Notes: generated by a model from the letters alone, not told the origin. DNA of 64,000 bases from Pseudomonas mohnii (GCF_900105115.1 NZ_FNRV01000001.1:4386501-4450500); one strand, 5' to 3'. Shown: positions 18,529 to 28,343, counted from the first letter of the stretch. Translations and numbers: made by a program.

Positions 18529-20256
18529 ATGAATCAGAACGCTGAATATTCTGCGGTCAACGACGCGGTGCGCGGGCAGTTTTTTCGCAAAGTGTGGGCG
18601 ATGACCACGCCTTACTGGCGTAGCGAAGAGAAGGGCAAGGCCTGGACGTTGCTGATCGCCGTGATTGCCCTCTCGTTGGTCAGCGTCGGGATCTCGGTGT
18701 GGTTCAACACCTGGTACAAAGACTTCTACAACGCCCTGCAGAAGAAGGATGAGGCGTCGTTCTGGACGTTGATCCTGTATTTCTGCGCCATTGCCGCGGT
18801 GGCGATTATCGGTGCGGTGTACCGCCTTTACCTGACCCAGATGCTGACCATACGGTGGCGGGCCTGGCTCACCGAAAAGTATTTCGCCCGCTGGCTCAGC
18901 GACAAAAATTACTATCGGCTGGAGCAGGGCGGTTACACCGATAACCCGGACCAGCGGATATCGGAAGACCTCAACAACTTCACCTTGAACACGCTGAGCC
19001 TGGGCCTTGGGCTGATTCGCAATATTGTCAGCCTGGTGTCGTTCTCGATCATCCTGTGGGGTGTATCAGGCAGTATTGAAGTGCTCGGCTTCACCATTCC
19101 CGGCTACATGTTCTGGTGCGTGCTGGTGTATGCCGCGGTCGGCAGTTGGCTGACGCATTTGATCGGTCGTCGTTTGATCGGCCTGAACAACCAACAACAA
19201 CGCTTCGAAGCCGACCTGCGTTTCTCCATGGTCCGGGTCCGTGAAAATGCTGAAAGCATTGCGTTGTACAACGGCGAGCCCAACGAAAACCGCCGCCTGA
19301 GCAGTCGTTTCGGGATGGTTTGGCATAACTTCTGGGACATCATGAAGGTGTCCAAGCGTCTGACGTTCTTCACGTCCGGTTACAGCCAGATTGCGATCAT
19401 TTTTCCGTTCATGGTCGCTGCGCCGCGTTACTTCTCCGGCAAGATCGAACTCGGTGAACTGATGCAAATCAGCTCGGCTTTCGGCAACGTTCAGGAGAGT
19501 TTCAGCTGGTTTATCAGTGCGTATCAGGACCTCGCTTCCTGGCGCGCCACCTGTGATCGTTTGTTGAGCTTCCGTCAGGCCATGGTCGATAACGAAGAGC
19601 GTGTCCCGGCCATCGACGTGCAGAATCAAGGGAATGCATTGCAGGTGCACAACCTCGGCCTCGATCTTGCTGACGGTCGCCATCTGCTGACCAATGCCGA
19701 GATGACCGTGGAGGAGGGCGAGCGCGTGATGCTCAGCGGTCGCTCCGGCAGCGGCAAGTCGACCTTGCTGCGGGCGATGGGGCATCTGTGGCCGGCGGGC
19801 CACGGCAGTATCCGCCTGCCGGCGGCGCGTTACCTGTTCCTGCCGCAGAAACCCTATCTGCCGATTGGTACGTTGCGCGAGGCATTGAGTTATCCACAGG
19901 CCGGCGATACCTACCCGAACGAGCGCTACGTGCACGTACTGGAAACCTGCCGACTGCCGCATCTGGTGGCGCGCCTCGATGAAGCCAATCACTGGCAGCG
20001 TCTGCTGTCGCCAGGTGAGCAACAGCGCCTGGCCTTCGCCCGTGCCCTGATTTATGCGCCGCAATGGTTGTACATGGACGAAGCGACGTCGGCGATGGAT
20101 GAAGAGGATGAGGCTTCGCTGTATCAGGCGCTGATCGATGAGTTGCCGGGACTGAGCATCATCAGCGTCGGCCATCGCAGCAGTCTCAAGCGTTTCCATC
20201 CGCGGCACATTCGTATCGAGAATGGCCGCCTGGTGGACCAGGCCGTGACCGCCTGA
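18529..20256 (+). CDS. ABC transporter, fused permease and ATPase (SbmA/YddA-like)
   Basis: A 575-aa half-size exporter-type protein. The N-terminal half has about six membrane segments of the ABC_membrane_2 / SbmA-BacA type, with the typical RWRAWLTEKYFARWLSDKNYY and the EAA-like NYYRLEQGGYTDNPDQRIS. The C-terminal ATPase has Walker [10 protein letters not shown] (about 403-411), signature LSPGEQQRLAFARAL in place of LSGG, and Walker B WLYMDEATSAMDE. It resembles E. coli YddA; the substrate is unknown. It follows roxR by 97 bp behind a terminator, so it probably has its own promoter. Confidence 0.85.
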   Translation: MNQNAEYSAVNDAVRGQFFRKVWAMTTPYWRSEEKGKAWTLLIAVIALSLVSVGISVWFNTWYKDFYNALQKKDEASFWTLILYFCAIAAVAIIGAVYRLYLTQMLTIRWRAWLTEKYFARWLSDKNYYRLEQGGYTDNPDQRISEDLNNFTLNTLSLGLGLIRNIVSLVSFSIILWGVSGSIEVLGFTIPGYMFWCVLVYAAVGSWLTHLIGRRLIGLNNQQQRFEADLRFSMVRVRENAESIALYNGEPNENRRLSSRFGMVWHNFWDIMKVSKRLTFFTSGYSQIAIIFPFMVAAPRYFSGKIELGELMQISSAFGNVQESFSWFISAYQDLASWRATCDRLLSFRQAMVDNEERVPAIDVQNQGNALQVHNLGLDLADGRHLLTNAEMTVEEGERVMLSGRSGSGKSTLLRAMGHLWPAGHGSIRLPAARYLFLPQKPYLPIGTLREALSYPQAGDTYPNERYVHVLETCRLPHLVARLDEANHWQRLLSPGEQQRLAFARALIYAPQWLYMDEATSAMDEEDEASLYQALIDELPGLSIISVGHRSSLKRFHPRHIRIENGRLVDQAVTA

Positions 20257-20267
20257 ACACGCATTCC

Positions 20268-20368
20268 CTATAGGAGCGAGCCTGCTCGCGAGGGTGGCTA
20301 ACGATAACGCGTGCCACCTGAATACACGCGGCGCTCGCCAGTCCATCGCGAGCAGGCTCGCTCCTACA
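20268..20368. repeat. REPIN
   Basis: Inverted arms CTATAGGAGCGAGCCTGCTC (20268) and GAGCAGGCTCGCTCCTACA (ending 20368), located between the ABC transporter and the GntR gene. Confidence 0.88.
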
Positions 20369-20445
20369 CAGGGTGATGGGTGATCGTACAACCGTGTTGA
20401 GCTATGATGCGGTTTCAACCGAATTTTTCGAGACAGATGTTCACC

Positions 20446-21195
20446 ATGGAAAACCTGAACGACACACCACGCCTCCCTCGCAAGCGCCGCAGCCTCGCGC
20501 AGGAACTGGTGACGGTGCTGTCCGAGCAGATCCGCGACGGCCACCTCAAGCGTGGTGACAAGTTGCCCACCGAGTCGGCAATCATGGACGCCCATGGCGT
20601 CAGCCGCACGGTGGTGCGCGAGGCGATTTCCCGTCTGCAGGCGGCGGGGCAGGTGGAAACCCGCCACGGTATCGGCACCTTCGTTCTCGACACCCCGAGC
20701 CCGAGCGGTTTCCGTATCGATCCGGCAACAGTGGTGACCTTGCGTGATGTGCTGGCCATCCTGGAGCTGCGCATCAGCCTGGAGGTGGAGTCCGCCGGTC
20801 TGGCCGCGCAACGCCGAACCCCTGAGCAGTTGGCGTTGATGCGCGCGGCACTGGATGCCTTGAATGAAAGCGTCTCCCACGCCGGCGATGCCGTGGCCTC
20901 GGACTTCCAGTTCCACCTGCAAATCGCCCTGTCGACCGGCAACCGCTACTTCACCGACATCATGACCCACCTGGGCACCAGCATCATTCCGCGCACTCGC
21001 CTCAATTCCGCGCGGCTGGCCCACGATGACCAGCAGCACTACATGAATCGCCTGAGCCGCGAGCACGAAGAAATCTACGATGCGATTGCTCGCCAGGATT
21101 CCGATGCGGCCCGCGCGGCCATGCGTTTGCACCTGACGAACAGCCGCGAGCGGTTGCGTCATGCCCATGAAGAGGCAGAGGCGCAGCGGGGGTAG
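20446..21195 (+). CDS. FadR-subfamily GntR transcriptional regulator, probable galactarate/glucarate repressor
   Basis: A 249-aa regulator. The winged helix is at the N-terminus (SEQIRDGHLKRGDKLPTESA, then VSRTVVREAISRLQAAGQVE), followed by the FCD ligand-binding domain, with metal/ligand residues in DFQFHLQIA and NSARLAHDD. It lies upstream of kdgD on the same strand, and a perfect inverted repeat sits in the kdgD promoter, so I infer that it represses the sugar-acid operon until inducer binds. The start is uncertain: ATG at 20446 or 20437; neither has a strong ribosome site. Confidence 0.85.
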   Translation: MENLNDTPRLPRKRRSLAQELVTVLSEQIRDGHLKRGDKLPTESAIMDAHGVSRTVVREAISRLQAAGQVETRHGIGTFVLDTPSPSGFRIDPATVVTLRDVLAILELRISLEVESAGLAAQRRTPEQLALMRAALDALNESVSHAGDAVASDFQFHLQIALSTGNRYFTDIMTHLGTSIIPRTRLNSARLAHDDQQHYMNRLSREHEEIYDAIARQDSDAARAAMRLHLTNSRERLRHAHEEAEAQRG

Positions 21196-21236
21196 GCAAT
21201 CTACCCCTGTGTCATCCATCGTCTCAGTTACCGCTA

Positions 21237-21320
21237 TCGCGAGCAGGCTCGCTCCCCCGTTTGACTTGCGGTGAACACGATTTGTGCGCACCTAAATTCC
21301 TGTGTGGGAGCGAGCCTGTT
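21237..21320. repeat. Degenerate REP pair
   Basis: Arm one reads ATCGCGAGCAGGCTCGCTCC; arm two (GTGGGAGCGAGCCTGTTATC) has lost the second half of its palindrome. The outer repeat orientation fits a REPIN decayed at one end. The 21196-21587 gap holds this and the kdgD promoter only. Confidence 0.6.
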
Positions 21321-21489
21321 ATCAGCCATTTCCCACATCCCCAGCTTGTTTGCTCAGTCCATCAATCTTCTGACAACGTATCTCTATTGAGCCGGCGTCT
21401 GCCCCGCTTTTCCTGCCCCAATAGCCGCTGAACGCCCTATCTCGCCTGACTCTTGTCGAACAATTTTCACCCACGGCGATGAAATGCAG

Positions 21490-21529
21490 TTGACGGTTAT
21501 ATTTTAAGTTGTACGATGACCTACAACTT
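21490..21529 (+). promoter_or_regulatory. Promoter with overlapping operator of the galactarate operon
   Basis: A -35-like TTGACG (21490-21495) and a -10-like TACGAT (21512-21517) are separated by 16 bp. Overlapping the -10 is a perfect inverted repeat, AAGTTGTA at 21506-21513 and TACAACTT at 21522-21529, with an 8-bp spacer. Such a site, 58 bp before the kdgD start, would let a dimeric GntR protein block RNA polymerase. Confidence 0.6.
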
Positions 21530-21587
21530 CAGCAAAGGCTGAACGGTTTTCTCACACACAAACGTCGCTACCCAGGGTGTTCGAATA

Positions 21588-22499
21588 ATGAATCCACAAG
21601 AACTGAAGTCCATCCTCTCTTCCGGCCTGTTGTCTTTCCCGGTCACCGATTTCAATGCCCAGGGCGATTTCCACCGCGCTGGCTACATCAAGCGTCTCGA
21701 ATGGCTGGCCCCATACGGCGCCTCGGCTCTGTTCGCCGCCGGCGGCACCGGTGAGTTCTTCTCTCTGGCGGCCAGCGAATATTCGGAAATCATCAAGACG
21801 GCGGTCGACACTTGCGCCACCAGCGTGCCGATTCTGGCCGGTGTTGGCGGTTCGACCCGTCAAGCCATCGAATACGCGCAGGAAGCTGAGCGTCTGGGCG
21901 CCAAGGGCCTGTTGCTGTTGCCGCATTACCTGACCGAAGCCAGCCAGGACGGCGTTGCCGCCCACGTTGAAGCCGTGTGCAAATCGGTCAACATCGGTGT
22001 CGTGGTCTACAACCGCAATGTTTGCCGTCTGAACGCGCCGTTGCTGGAGCGTCTGGCCGAGCGCTGCCCGAACCTGATCGGCTACAAGGACGGCCTGGGT
22101 GATATCGAGTTGATGGTGTCGATCCGCCGCCGCCTCGGTGACCGTTTCAGCTACCTGGGCGGCTTGCCGACCGCTGAAGTCTATGCCGCTGCCTATAAAG
22201 CGCTGGGCGTGCCGGTCTACTCCTCGGCGGTGTTCAACTTCATCCCGAAAACCGCGATGGACTTCTACCACGCGATCGCGCGTGACGATCACGCCACCGT
22301 TGGCAAGATCATTGATGACTTCTTCCTGCCGTACCTGGACATCCGTAACCGCAAAGCCGGTTACGCCGTGAGCATCGTCAAGGCCGGGGCAAAAATTGCC
22401 GGTTACGACGCGGGCCCTGTGCGTGCACCGCTGACCGATCTGACGGGCGAAGAGTACGAAATGCTCGCCGCGCTGATCGACAAGCAGGGCGCGCAGTAA
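21588..22499 (+). CDS. kdgD: 5-dehydro-4-deoxyglucarate dehydratase
   Basis: Converts 5-keto-4-deoxyglucarate to 2,5-dioxopentanoate (alpha-ketoglutarate semialdehyde) with loss of CO2 and water. The 303-aa protein belongs to the DapA/NanA class I aldolase family: the GGTGEF loop is at 52-57, the catalytic Tyr141 is in VVVYNRN and the Schiff-base Lys167 in GYKDGLGD. It is the first enzyme gene of the cluster and supplies the substrate of the dehydrogenase encoded next. Confidence 0.94.
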   Translation: MNPQELKSILSSGLLSFPVTDFNAQGDFHRAGYIKRLEWLAPYGASALFAAGGTGEFFSLAASEYSEIIKTAVDTCATSVPILAGVGGSTRQAIEYAQEAERLGAKGLLLLPHYLTEASQDGVAAHVEAVCKSVNIGVVVYNRNVCRLNAPLLERLAERCPNLIGYKDGLGDIELMVSIRRRLGDRFSYLGGLPTAEVYAAAYKALGVPVYSSAVFNFIPKTAMDFYHAIARDDHATVGKIIDDFFLPYLDIRNRKAGYAVSIVKAGAKIAGYDAGPVRAPLTDLTGEEYEMLAALIDKQGAQ

Positions 22500-22516
22500 C
22501 ACATCCGGTTTAACGG

Positions 22517-22542
22517 GGCCGCTGGGTATTCAGCGGCCTTTT
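22517..22542 (+). terminator. Terminator-like hairpin between kdgD and the dehydrogenase gene
   Basis: GGCCGCTG and CAGCGGCC pair around GGTATT and are followed by TTTT. It lies 18 bp after kdgD and 33 bp before the next start codon, so it may partly end transcription and lower downstream expression. Confidence 0.6.
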
Positions 22543-22574
22543 GCGTGAGATTTTTTTGTTTCGAGGGCAGTCCC

Positions 22575-24020
22575 GTGACAAATGCAAAGCGTTTCGACAA
22601 CTACATCAACGGCGAATGGGTCGCGGCCAGCGATTACGCGACCAACATCAACCCGTCCGAGCTCAGCGATGCCATCGGCGACTACGCCAAGGCTGACCTG
22701 GCCCAAGTCCACGCCGCCATCGATGCCGCCCGTGCCGCGTTTCCGGCGTGGTCCACATCCGGCATTCAGGCGCGTCACGATTCCCTGGATAAAGTCGGCA
22801 CTGAAATTCTCGCCCGTCGCGATGAGCTCGGCACATTGCTGGCTCGGGAAGAGGGCAAGACCCTGCCCGAGGCCATTGGCGAAGTGACCCGCGCCGGCAA
22901 CATTTTCAAATTCTTCGCCGGTGAATGCCTGCGCCTGTCCGGCGACTACCTGCCGTCGGTACGCCCGGGCGTCAACGTTGAAGTCACTCGTGAAGCACTG
23001 GGTGTGGTCGGTCTGATTACCCCGTGGAACTTCCCGATTGCCATCCCGTCGTGGAAAATCGCCCCGGCCCTGGCCTACGGCAACTGCGTCGTGCTCAAGC
23101 CTGCGGACCTGGTGCCAGGTTGCGCCTGGGCCCTGGCGGAAATCATCTCCCGCGCGGGCTTCCCGGCGGGCGTGTTCAACCTGGTGATGGGCAGCGGTCG
23201 CGTGGTGGGTGATGCCCTGGTCCACAGCCCGAAAGTCGACGGCATCAGCTTCACCGGTTCCGTGGGTGTCGGTCGTCAGATCGCCGTCAGCTGCGTGTCG
23301 CGCCAGGCCAAGGTCCAGCTGGAAATGGGCGGCAAGAACCCGCAGATCATTCTTGAGGACGCCGACCTCAAACAAGCGGTCGAGCTGTCGGTGCAGAGCG
23401 CGTTCTACTCCACCGGCCAGCGTTGCACCGCGTCGAGCCGCTTCATCGTCACTGCCGGCATCCACGACAAGTTCGTCGAAGCCATGGCCGAGCGCATGAA
23501 GTCGATCAAGGTCGGCCACGCGTTGAAAGCGGGCACCGATATCGGTCCGGTGGTTTCCCAGGCTCAACTGGAACAGGACATGAAGTACATCGACATCGGC
23601 CAGTCCGAAGGTGCGCGTCTGGTCAGCGGCGGTGGCTTGGTGACCTGTGACACCGAGGGCTACTACCTCGCTCCGACGCTGTTTGCCGACAGCGAAGCGG
23701 CGATGCGCATCAGCCGCGAAGAGATCTTCGGCCCGGTGGCCAACGTGGTTCGCGTCGCGGATTACGAAGCGGCATTGGCCATGGCCAACGACACCGAGTT
23801 CGGTCTGTCGGCGGGCATCGCCACGACGTCGTTGAAGTACGCCAACCACTTCAAGCGCCACTCCCAGGCCGGGATGGTGATGGTCAACCTGCCGACCGCT
23901 GGCGTGGATTACCACGTTCCGTTCGGCGGGCGTAAAGGTTCGTCCTATGGCTCCCGCGAGCAAGGCCGCTATGCGCAAGAGTTCTACACGGTCGTGAAGA
24001 CCAGTTACATCGGCTCGTAA
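22575..24020 (+). CDS. 2,5-dioxovalerate (alpha-ketoglutarate semialdehyde) dehydrogenase
   Basis: Oxidises 2,5-dioxopentanoate to 2-oxoglutarate, the last step of glucarate/galactarate breakdown. The 481-aa aldehyde dehydrogenase has the catalytic Cys284 (STGQRCTAS), general-base Glu250 (LEMGGKNP) and the Rossmann motif [12 protein letters not shown]. The start is the GTG at 22575, with GAGGG at 22563-22567; this gives [15 protein letters not shown], normal for the family. It follows kdgD by 75 bp. Confidence 0.93.
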   Translation: MTNAKRFDNYINGEWVAASDYATNINPSELSDAIGDYAKADLAQVHAAIDAARAAFPAWSTSGIQARHDSLDKVGTEILARRDELGTLLAREEGKTLPEAIGEVTRAGNIFKFFAGECLRLSGDYLPSVRPGVNVEVTREALGVVGLITPWNFPIAIPSWKIAPALAYGNCVVLKPADLVPGCAWALAEIISRAGFPAGVFNLVMGSGRVVGDALVHSPKVDGISFTGSVGVGRQIAVSCVSRQAKVQLEMGGKNPQIILEDADLKQAVELSVQSAFYSTGQRCTASSRFIVTAGIHDKFVEAMAERMKSIKVGHALKAGTDIGPVVSQAQLEQDMKYIDIGQSEGARLVSGGGLVTCDTEGYYLAPTLFADSEAAMRISREEIFGPVANVVRVADYEAALAMANDTEFGLSAGIATTSLKYANHFKRHSQAGMVMVNLPTAGVDYHVPFGGRKGSSYGSREQGRYAQEFYTVVKTSYIGS

Positions 24021-24031
24021 GGCAATACCCC

Positions 24032-24135
24032 CTGTAGGAGCGAGCCCTGCTCGCGATGGTCTTGAAGTCGCCACGGTCAACCTGATGCCCCGCGTCATCG
24101 TTGAACACCATCGCGAGCAGGACTCGCTCCTACAG
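24032..24135. repeat. REPIN with an extra base in both arms
   Basis: Arms are CTGTAGGAGCGAGCCCTGCT (24032) and, read on the other strand, CTGTAGGAGCGAGTCCTGCT (ending 24135). Both carry one more base at the centre of the REP palindrome than the usual GAGCGAGCCTGCTC. Confidence 0.88.
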
Positions 24136-24188
24136 GGATCGCACCCGTTTCACCCGCGCATAAAAATAATCAGTGGGAGTACATCTAC

Positions 24189-25556
24189 ATGCAATCGACC
24201 AAGCCGACTCACGTCCGCTATTTGATCTTGCTCATGCTTTTCCTGGTGACCACGATCAACTACGCCGACCGGGCTACCATCGCCATTGCCGGCTCCAGCC
24301 TGCAAAAAGACCTCGGCATCGACGCGGTCACCCTTGGCTATATCTTCTCTGCATTCGGTTGGGCCTACGTGGCCGGGCAAATTCCCGGTGGCTGGCTGCT
24401 GGACCGTTTCGGCTCGAAAAAAATCTATGCCTTGAGCATTTTCACCTGGTCGCTGTTCACCGTCCTGCAGGGTTATGTCGGTGAGTTCGGCATGTCCACG
24501 GCGATTGTCGCGCTGTTCATGCTGCGCTTCCTGGTGGGCCTGGCCGAAGCGCCGTCCTTTCCCGGCAACGCTCGCATCGTGGCGGCCTGGTTCCCAACCG
24601 CTGAACGCGGCACGGCATCGGCGATCTTCAACTCCGCTCAATACTTCGCCACGGTGCTGTTCGCGCCGCTCATGGGCTGGATCGTCTACACCTTTGGCTG
24701 GCAGCATGTGTTTGTCGTGATGGGCAGCATCGGTATCGTGTTCTCTCTGATCTGGCTGAAAGTTATCCACAGCCCGCGTCAGCACCCGATGATCAATGAC
24801 GCCGAGTTCAAGCACATCGCCGAGAACGGCGGCATGGTCGACATGGACCAGGACAAAGGCAAGGGCAAAAAGGTCGACGGGCCAAAGTGGGACTACATTC
24901 GCCAGCTGTTGACCAACCGCATGATGCTCGGCGTCTACCTCGGCCAATACTGCATCAACGGCATCACTTACTTCTTCCTGACCTGGTTCCCGGTGTACCT
25001 GGTGCAAGAGCGCGGCATGACCATCCTCAAGGCCGGCTTCATTGCCTCGTTGCCAGCGATCTGCGGCTTTATTGGTGGCGTGCTCGGCGGGGTGATTTCC
25101 GACTACCTGCTGCGCAAGGGGCATTCCCTGACGTTCGCCCGCAAGGCGCCGATCATTGCCGGCCTGCTGGTTTCCAGCAGCATCGTGGCGTGTAACTACG
25201 TCGATATCGAATGGATGGTCGTGGGCTTCATGGCGCTGGCGTTCTTCGGCAAGGGCGTGGGCGCGCTTGGCTGGGCGGTGGTCTCTGATACTTCGCCGAA
25301 ACAGATCGCCGGTTTGAGCGGTGGCCTGTTCAACATGTTTGGCAACCTCGCCTCGATCACCACCCCGATCGTGATCGGTTACATCATCAGCTCCACCGGA
25401 TCGTTCAAGTGGGCGCTGGTGTTTGTCGGTTGCAACGCACTGGTCGCGGTGTTCAGCTATCTGGTCATCGTCGGTCCGATCAAACGCGTTGTGCTCAAAG
25501 AACCACCGATGGGCGGTCCTGAAATGAATAACAAGTTGTCTCAAGCGCATTCCTGA
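24189..25556 (+). CDS. MFS sugar-acid transporter (GudP/GarP-type)
   Basis: Inner-membrane uptake carrier for galactarate/glucarate, 455 aa with 12 predicted helices. The anion:cation symporter subfamily is shown by [20 protein letters not shown] near the N-terminus, the loop [11 protein letters not shown] between helices 2 and 3, and the hydrophilic central loop with [13 protein letters not shown] and [17 protein letters not shown] lies before the ATG. It is located between the semialdehyde dehydrogenase and galactarate dehydratase, 11 bp before the latter, and shares its transcript. Confidence 0.92.
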   Translation: MQSTKPTHVRYLILLMLFLVTTINYADRATIAIAGSSLQKDLGIDAVTLGYIFSAFGWAYVAGQIPGGWLLDRFGSKKIYALSIFTWSLFTVLQGYVGEFGMSTAIVALFMLRFLVGLAEAPSFPGNARIVAAWFPTAERGTASAIFNSAQYFATVLFAPLMGWIVYTFGWQHVFVVMGSIGIVFSLIWLKVIHSPRQHPMINDAEFKHIAENGGMVDMDQDKGKGKKVDGPKWDYIRQLLTNRMMLGVYLGQYCINGITYFFLTWFPVYLVQERGMTILKAGFIASLPAICGFIGGVLGGVISDYLLRKGHSLTFARKAPIIAGLLVSSSIVACNYVDIEWMVVGFMALAFFGKGVGALGWAVVSDTSPKQIAGLSGGLFNMFGNLASITTPIVIGYIISSTGSFKWALVFVGCNALVAVFSYLVIVGPIKRVVLKEPPMGGPEMNNKLSQAHS

Positions 25557-25567
25557 GGAGCGGCGTC

Positions 25568-27121
25568 ATGCAGTTGATTGAACATTCCGACTCGCCGCGC
25601 TACATCCGCCTGCACGAGCGGGACAATGTGGTGATCGTGGTCAACGATCAGGGCGTACCGGCCGGCACCGAGTTTGCCGATGGCCTGGTCACCGTGGATT
25701 TCGTGCCACAAAGTCACAAGGTCACCCTAGAGGACATCCCCGAGGGCGGACAGGTGATTCGTTACGGCCAGACCATTGGCTACGCCTTGCAGCCGATTCC
25801 ACGCGGCAGTTGGGTCAAGGAGGACCAATTGCGCATGCCCACCGCGCCACCGCTGGACAGCCTGCCGCTGTCCACCGAAGTGCCGGCCGCACAAGCACCG
25901 CTCGAAGGCTATACCTTCGAGGGTTATCGCAACGCCGACGGCACGGTTGGCACGCGTAACATTCTCGGCATCACGACCACGGTGCAGTGCGTTACCGGCG
26001 TGCTGGACCATGCGGTCAAGCGCATCAAGGACGAGCTGCTGCCCAAGTACCCGAACGTCGATGACGTGGTGGCGCTGACCCACAGTTACGGCTGCGGCGT
26101 GGCGATCACCGCCACCGATGCCTACATCCCGATTCGCACCGTGCGCAATCTGGCGCGCAACCCGAACCTGGGTGGCGAGGCCTTGGTGATCAGCCTGGGC
26201 TGCGAGAAATTGCAGGCCGGGCAAGTGATGCACGAGAACGACAGCTCGGTGGATTTGAGCGAACCCTGGTTGTATCGCCTGCAGGATTCCAGTCACGGTT
26301 TTACCGAGATGATCGAGCAGATCATGGCGCTGGCCGAGACCCGTTTGAAGAAGCTCGATCAGCGCCGTCGGGAAACCGTGCCGGCGTCCGAGCTGATCCT
26401 GGGCATGCAATGCGGTGGCAGTGATGCGTTCTCCGGGATCACCGCTAACCCGGCCCTGGGCTACGCCTCGGACTTGCTGTTGCGTGCGGGTGCGACGGTG
26501 ATGTTCTCCGAAGTGACCGAAGTGCGCGACGCGATCTACCTGCTGACTTCGCGCGCGCAAACCAGGGAAGTCGCTCAGGAGTTGGTGCGGGAAATGGACT
26601 GGTATGACCGTTACCTGGCCAAGGGGGAAGCGGATCGCAGTGCCAACACCACGCCGGGCAACAAGAAAGGCGGGTTGTCGAACATTGTCGAGAAATCCCT
26701 GGGGTCGATCGTCAAGTCCGGCAGCAGTGCTATCACTGGCGTGCTCGGCCCTGGCGAGCGCTTCAAGCAAAAAGGCCTGATCTTTTGCGCAACGCCGGCC
26801 AGCGACTTTGTCTGCGGAACCTTGCAACTGGCGGCGGGGATGAACCTGCACGTGTTCACCACCGGTCGTGGCACGCCTTATGGATTGGCGATGGCGCCCG
26901 TGGTGAAGGTATCGACCCGCACTGAGCTGGCACAGCGCTGGCCAGACCTGATCGACATCGACGCGGGGCGAATCGCCACCGGACGCGCCTCCATCGAGGA
27001 CCTCGGCTGGGAGTTGTTCCACTACTACCTGGACGTGGCCAGCGGCAAGAAACAGACGTGGGCGGAGCGGCACAAGCTGCATAACGACATCACCTTGTTC
27101 AATCCGGCGCCAATCACGTAA
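25568..27121 (+). CDS. garD: Galactarate dehydratase
   Basis: Dehydrates meso-galactarate to 5-keto-4-deoxygalactarate, the KdgD substrate. The 517-aa protein has the UxaA/GarD layout: an N-terminal SAF-like domain ([20 protein letters not shown]), a linker, then the catalytic part with [34 protein letters not shown] and [19 protein letters not shown], whose Cys and His residues probably bind metal. It is the last gene of the cluster. No separate glucarate dehydratase gene is present in the window. Confidence 0.94.
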   Translation: MQLIEHSDSPRYIRLHERDNVVIVVNDQGVPAGTEFADGLVTVDFVPQSHKVTLEDIPEGGQVIRYGQTIGYALQPIPRGSWVKEDQLRMPTAPPLDSLPLSTEVPAAQAPLEGYTFEGYRNADGTVGTRNILGITTTVQCVTGVLDHAVKRIKDELLPKYPNVDDVVALTHSYGCGVAITATDAYIPIRTVRNLARNPNLGGEALVISLGCEKLQAGQVMHENDSSVDLSEPWLYRLQDSSHGFTEMIEQIMALAETRLKKLDQRRRETVPASELILGMQCGGSDAFSGITANPALGYASDLLLRAGATVMFSEVTEVRDAIYLLTSRAQTREVAQELVREMDWYDRYLAKGEADRSANTTPGNKKGGLSNIVEKSLGSIVKSGSSAITGVLGPGERFKQKGLIFCATPASDFVCGTLQLAAGMNLHVFTTGRGTPYGLAMAPVVKVSTRTELAQRWPDLIDIDAGRIATGRASIEDLGWELFHYYLDVASGKKQTWAERHKLHNDITLFNPAPIT

Positions 27122-27136
27122 GACCGCGTCGGCTGC

Positions 27137-27228
27137 ATCGCTGGCAAGCCAGCTCCCACAGGAATCTTCTGCGTTGCATAAGACGTATGAACACCGAGGA
27201 ACCTGTGGGAGCTGGCTTGCCAGCGATA
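27137..27228. repeat. REPIN of a second sequence class
   Basis: Arms ATCGCTGGCAAGCCAGCTCC (27137-27162) and GGAGCTGGCTTGCCAGCGAT (27202-27227) form an inverted pair. The core GCTGGCAAGCCAGC differs from the GCGAGCCTGCTCGC core of the other REPs in this window. Confidence 0.88.
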
Positions 27229-27305
27229 GCGTTCTACCAGACGGCGAGGGACTTGCTGGCTTATCATTAGCCCCCTAACGACGCTCACCCAAGGTTATCC
27301 ACGGC

Positions 27306-28247
27306 ATGCTGGCCATTTTCCTCGAAACCCTGAACATCACCGCCCCGGTGTTCGCCATGCTGTTTCTGGGGGTGCTGCTCAAGCGCATCAATTGGATCAA
27401 CGATAACTTCATCCACACCGCGTCGGCGTTGGTGTTCAACGTCACCATGCCGGCGTTGCTGTTTCTCGGCATCCTGCACGCCGACCTGCACGCCGCGCTG
27501 CAACCAGCGTTGCTCATTTACTTCTCCCTCGCCACCCTGGTGTGCTTTGCCATCGCCTGGGGCTGGGCGATTTTCAAGTGCCCGCGAGAAGACCGCGGGA
27601 TCTACACCCAAGGCGCATTTCGCGGTAACAACGGGGTCATCGGCCTGGCGCTGGCGGCGAGCATGTACGGCGATTACGGGATTTCCCTGGGGGCGATTCT
27701 CGCGGCGCTGGTGATCCTGTTTTACAACACGCTGTCGACCATCGTGCTGGCGGTGTACAGCCCGGTGATCAAGTCCGATCCGTGGAGCATTTGCAAAAGC
27801 GTATTCAGCAATCCGCTGATCATCAGCGTGATCGCGGCGGCACCGTTTGCCTACTTCAAGATCGGTTTGCCGGGATGGCTGGAAACCTCCGGCCAGTACC
27901 TGGCGCAGACCACCCTGCCGTTGGCATTGATCTGCATTGGCGGCACGTTGTCGCTGGCGGCGATGCGCAAGAGCGGCCCGATGGCGCTGAGTTCAAGTCT
28001 GGTGAAGATGCTCGGCCTGCCGATACTGGCGACGCTCGGCGCGTGGCTCTGGGGCTTTCGTGGTGCGGAGCTGGGGATTCTGTTCCTGTACTTCGGCAGC
28101 CCGACGGCGGCGGCCAGTTTTGTCATGGCCCGGGCAGCCAATGGCAATCATGAACTGGCGGCGGCGATCATCGTCATTACCACGTTGATGGCGGCGGTCA
28201 CCACCAACGTCGGGATCTTTTTGTTGCAGTGGGGTGGTTGGATCTAG
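27306..28247 (+). CDS. AEC-family (auxin efflux carrier type) membrane transporter
   Basis: A 313-aa membrane protein with about ten hydrophobic segments in two five-helix repeats (PF03547 type). Hallmarks are PVFAMLFLGVLLKRINWI at the start, NVTMPALLF, RGNNGVIGLALA and the second-repeat LPLALICIGGTLSL. Bacterial members move organic acids such as malonate or malate, but the substrate cannot be told here. It sits alone between two REPINs and is separated from garD by 184 bp, so it is probably its own unit. Confidence 0.87.
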   Translation: MLAIFLETLNITAPVFAMLFLGVLLKRINWINDNFIHTASALVFNVTMPALLFLGILHADLHAALQPALLIYFSLATLVCFAIAWGWAIFKCPREDRGIYTQGAFRGNNGVIGLALAASMYGDYGISLGAILAALVILFYNTLSTIVLAVYSPVIKSDPWSICKSVFSNPLIISVIAAAPFAYFKIGLPGWLETSGQYLAQTTLPLALICIGGTLSLAAMRKSGPMALSSSLVKMLGLPILATLGAWLWGFRGAELGILFLYFGSPTAAASFVMARAANGNHELAAAIIVITTLMAAVTTNVGIFLLQWGGWI

Positions 28248-28279
28248 TCGCTGAAGAGTCGGTGCTTTTTAGGGCCTCA

Positions 28280-28341
28280 TCGCGAGCAGGCTCGCTCCCA
28301 CATTTGGAATGCATTCCCTGTGGGAGCGAGCCTGCTCGCGA
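28280..28341. repeat. REPIN with short spacer, between convergent genes
   Basis: Arms TCGCGAGCAGGCTCGCTCCC (28280) and CTGTGGGAGCGAGCCTGCTC (28318) with only about 15 bp between them. It lies between the convergent AEC and pcaC-like genes and could form a long terminating hairpin. Confidence 0.88.
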
Positions 28342-28343
28342 TG

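Noticed and set aside
19066..21291. A 741-codon open frame antisense to the ABC exporter and the GntR gene
   Set aside because: It runs through a REPIN and includes translated REP sequence (VGASLLAMDWRAPR), a sign of noncoding origin.
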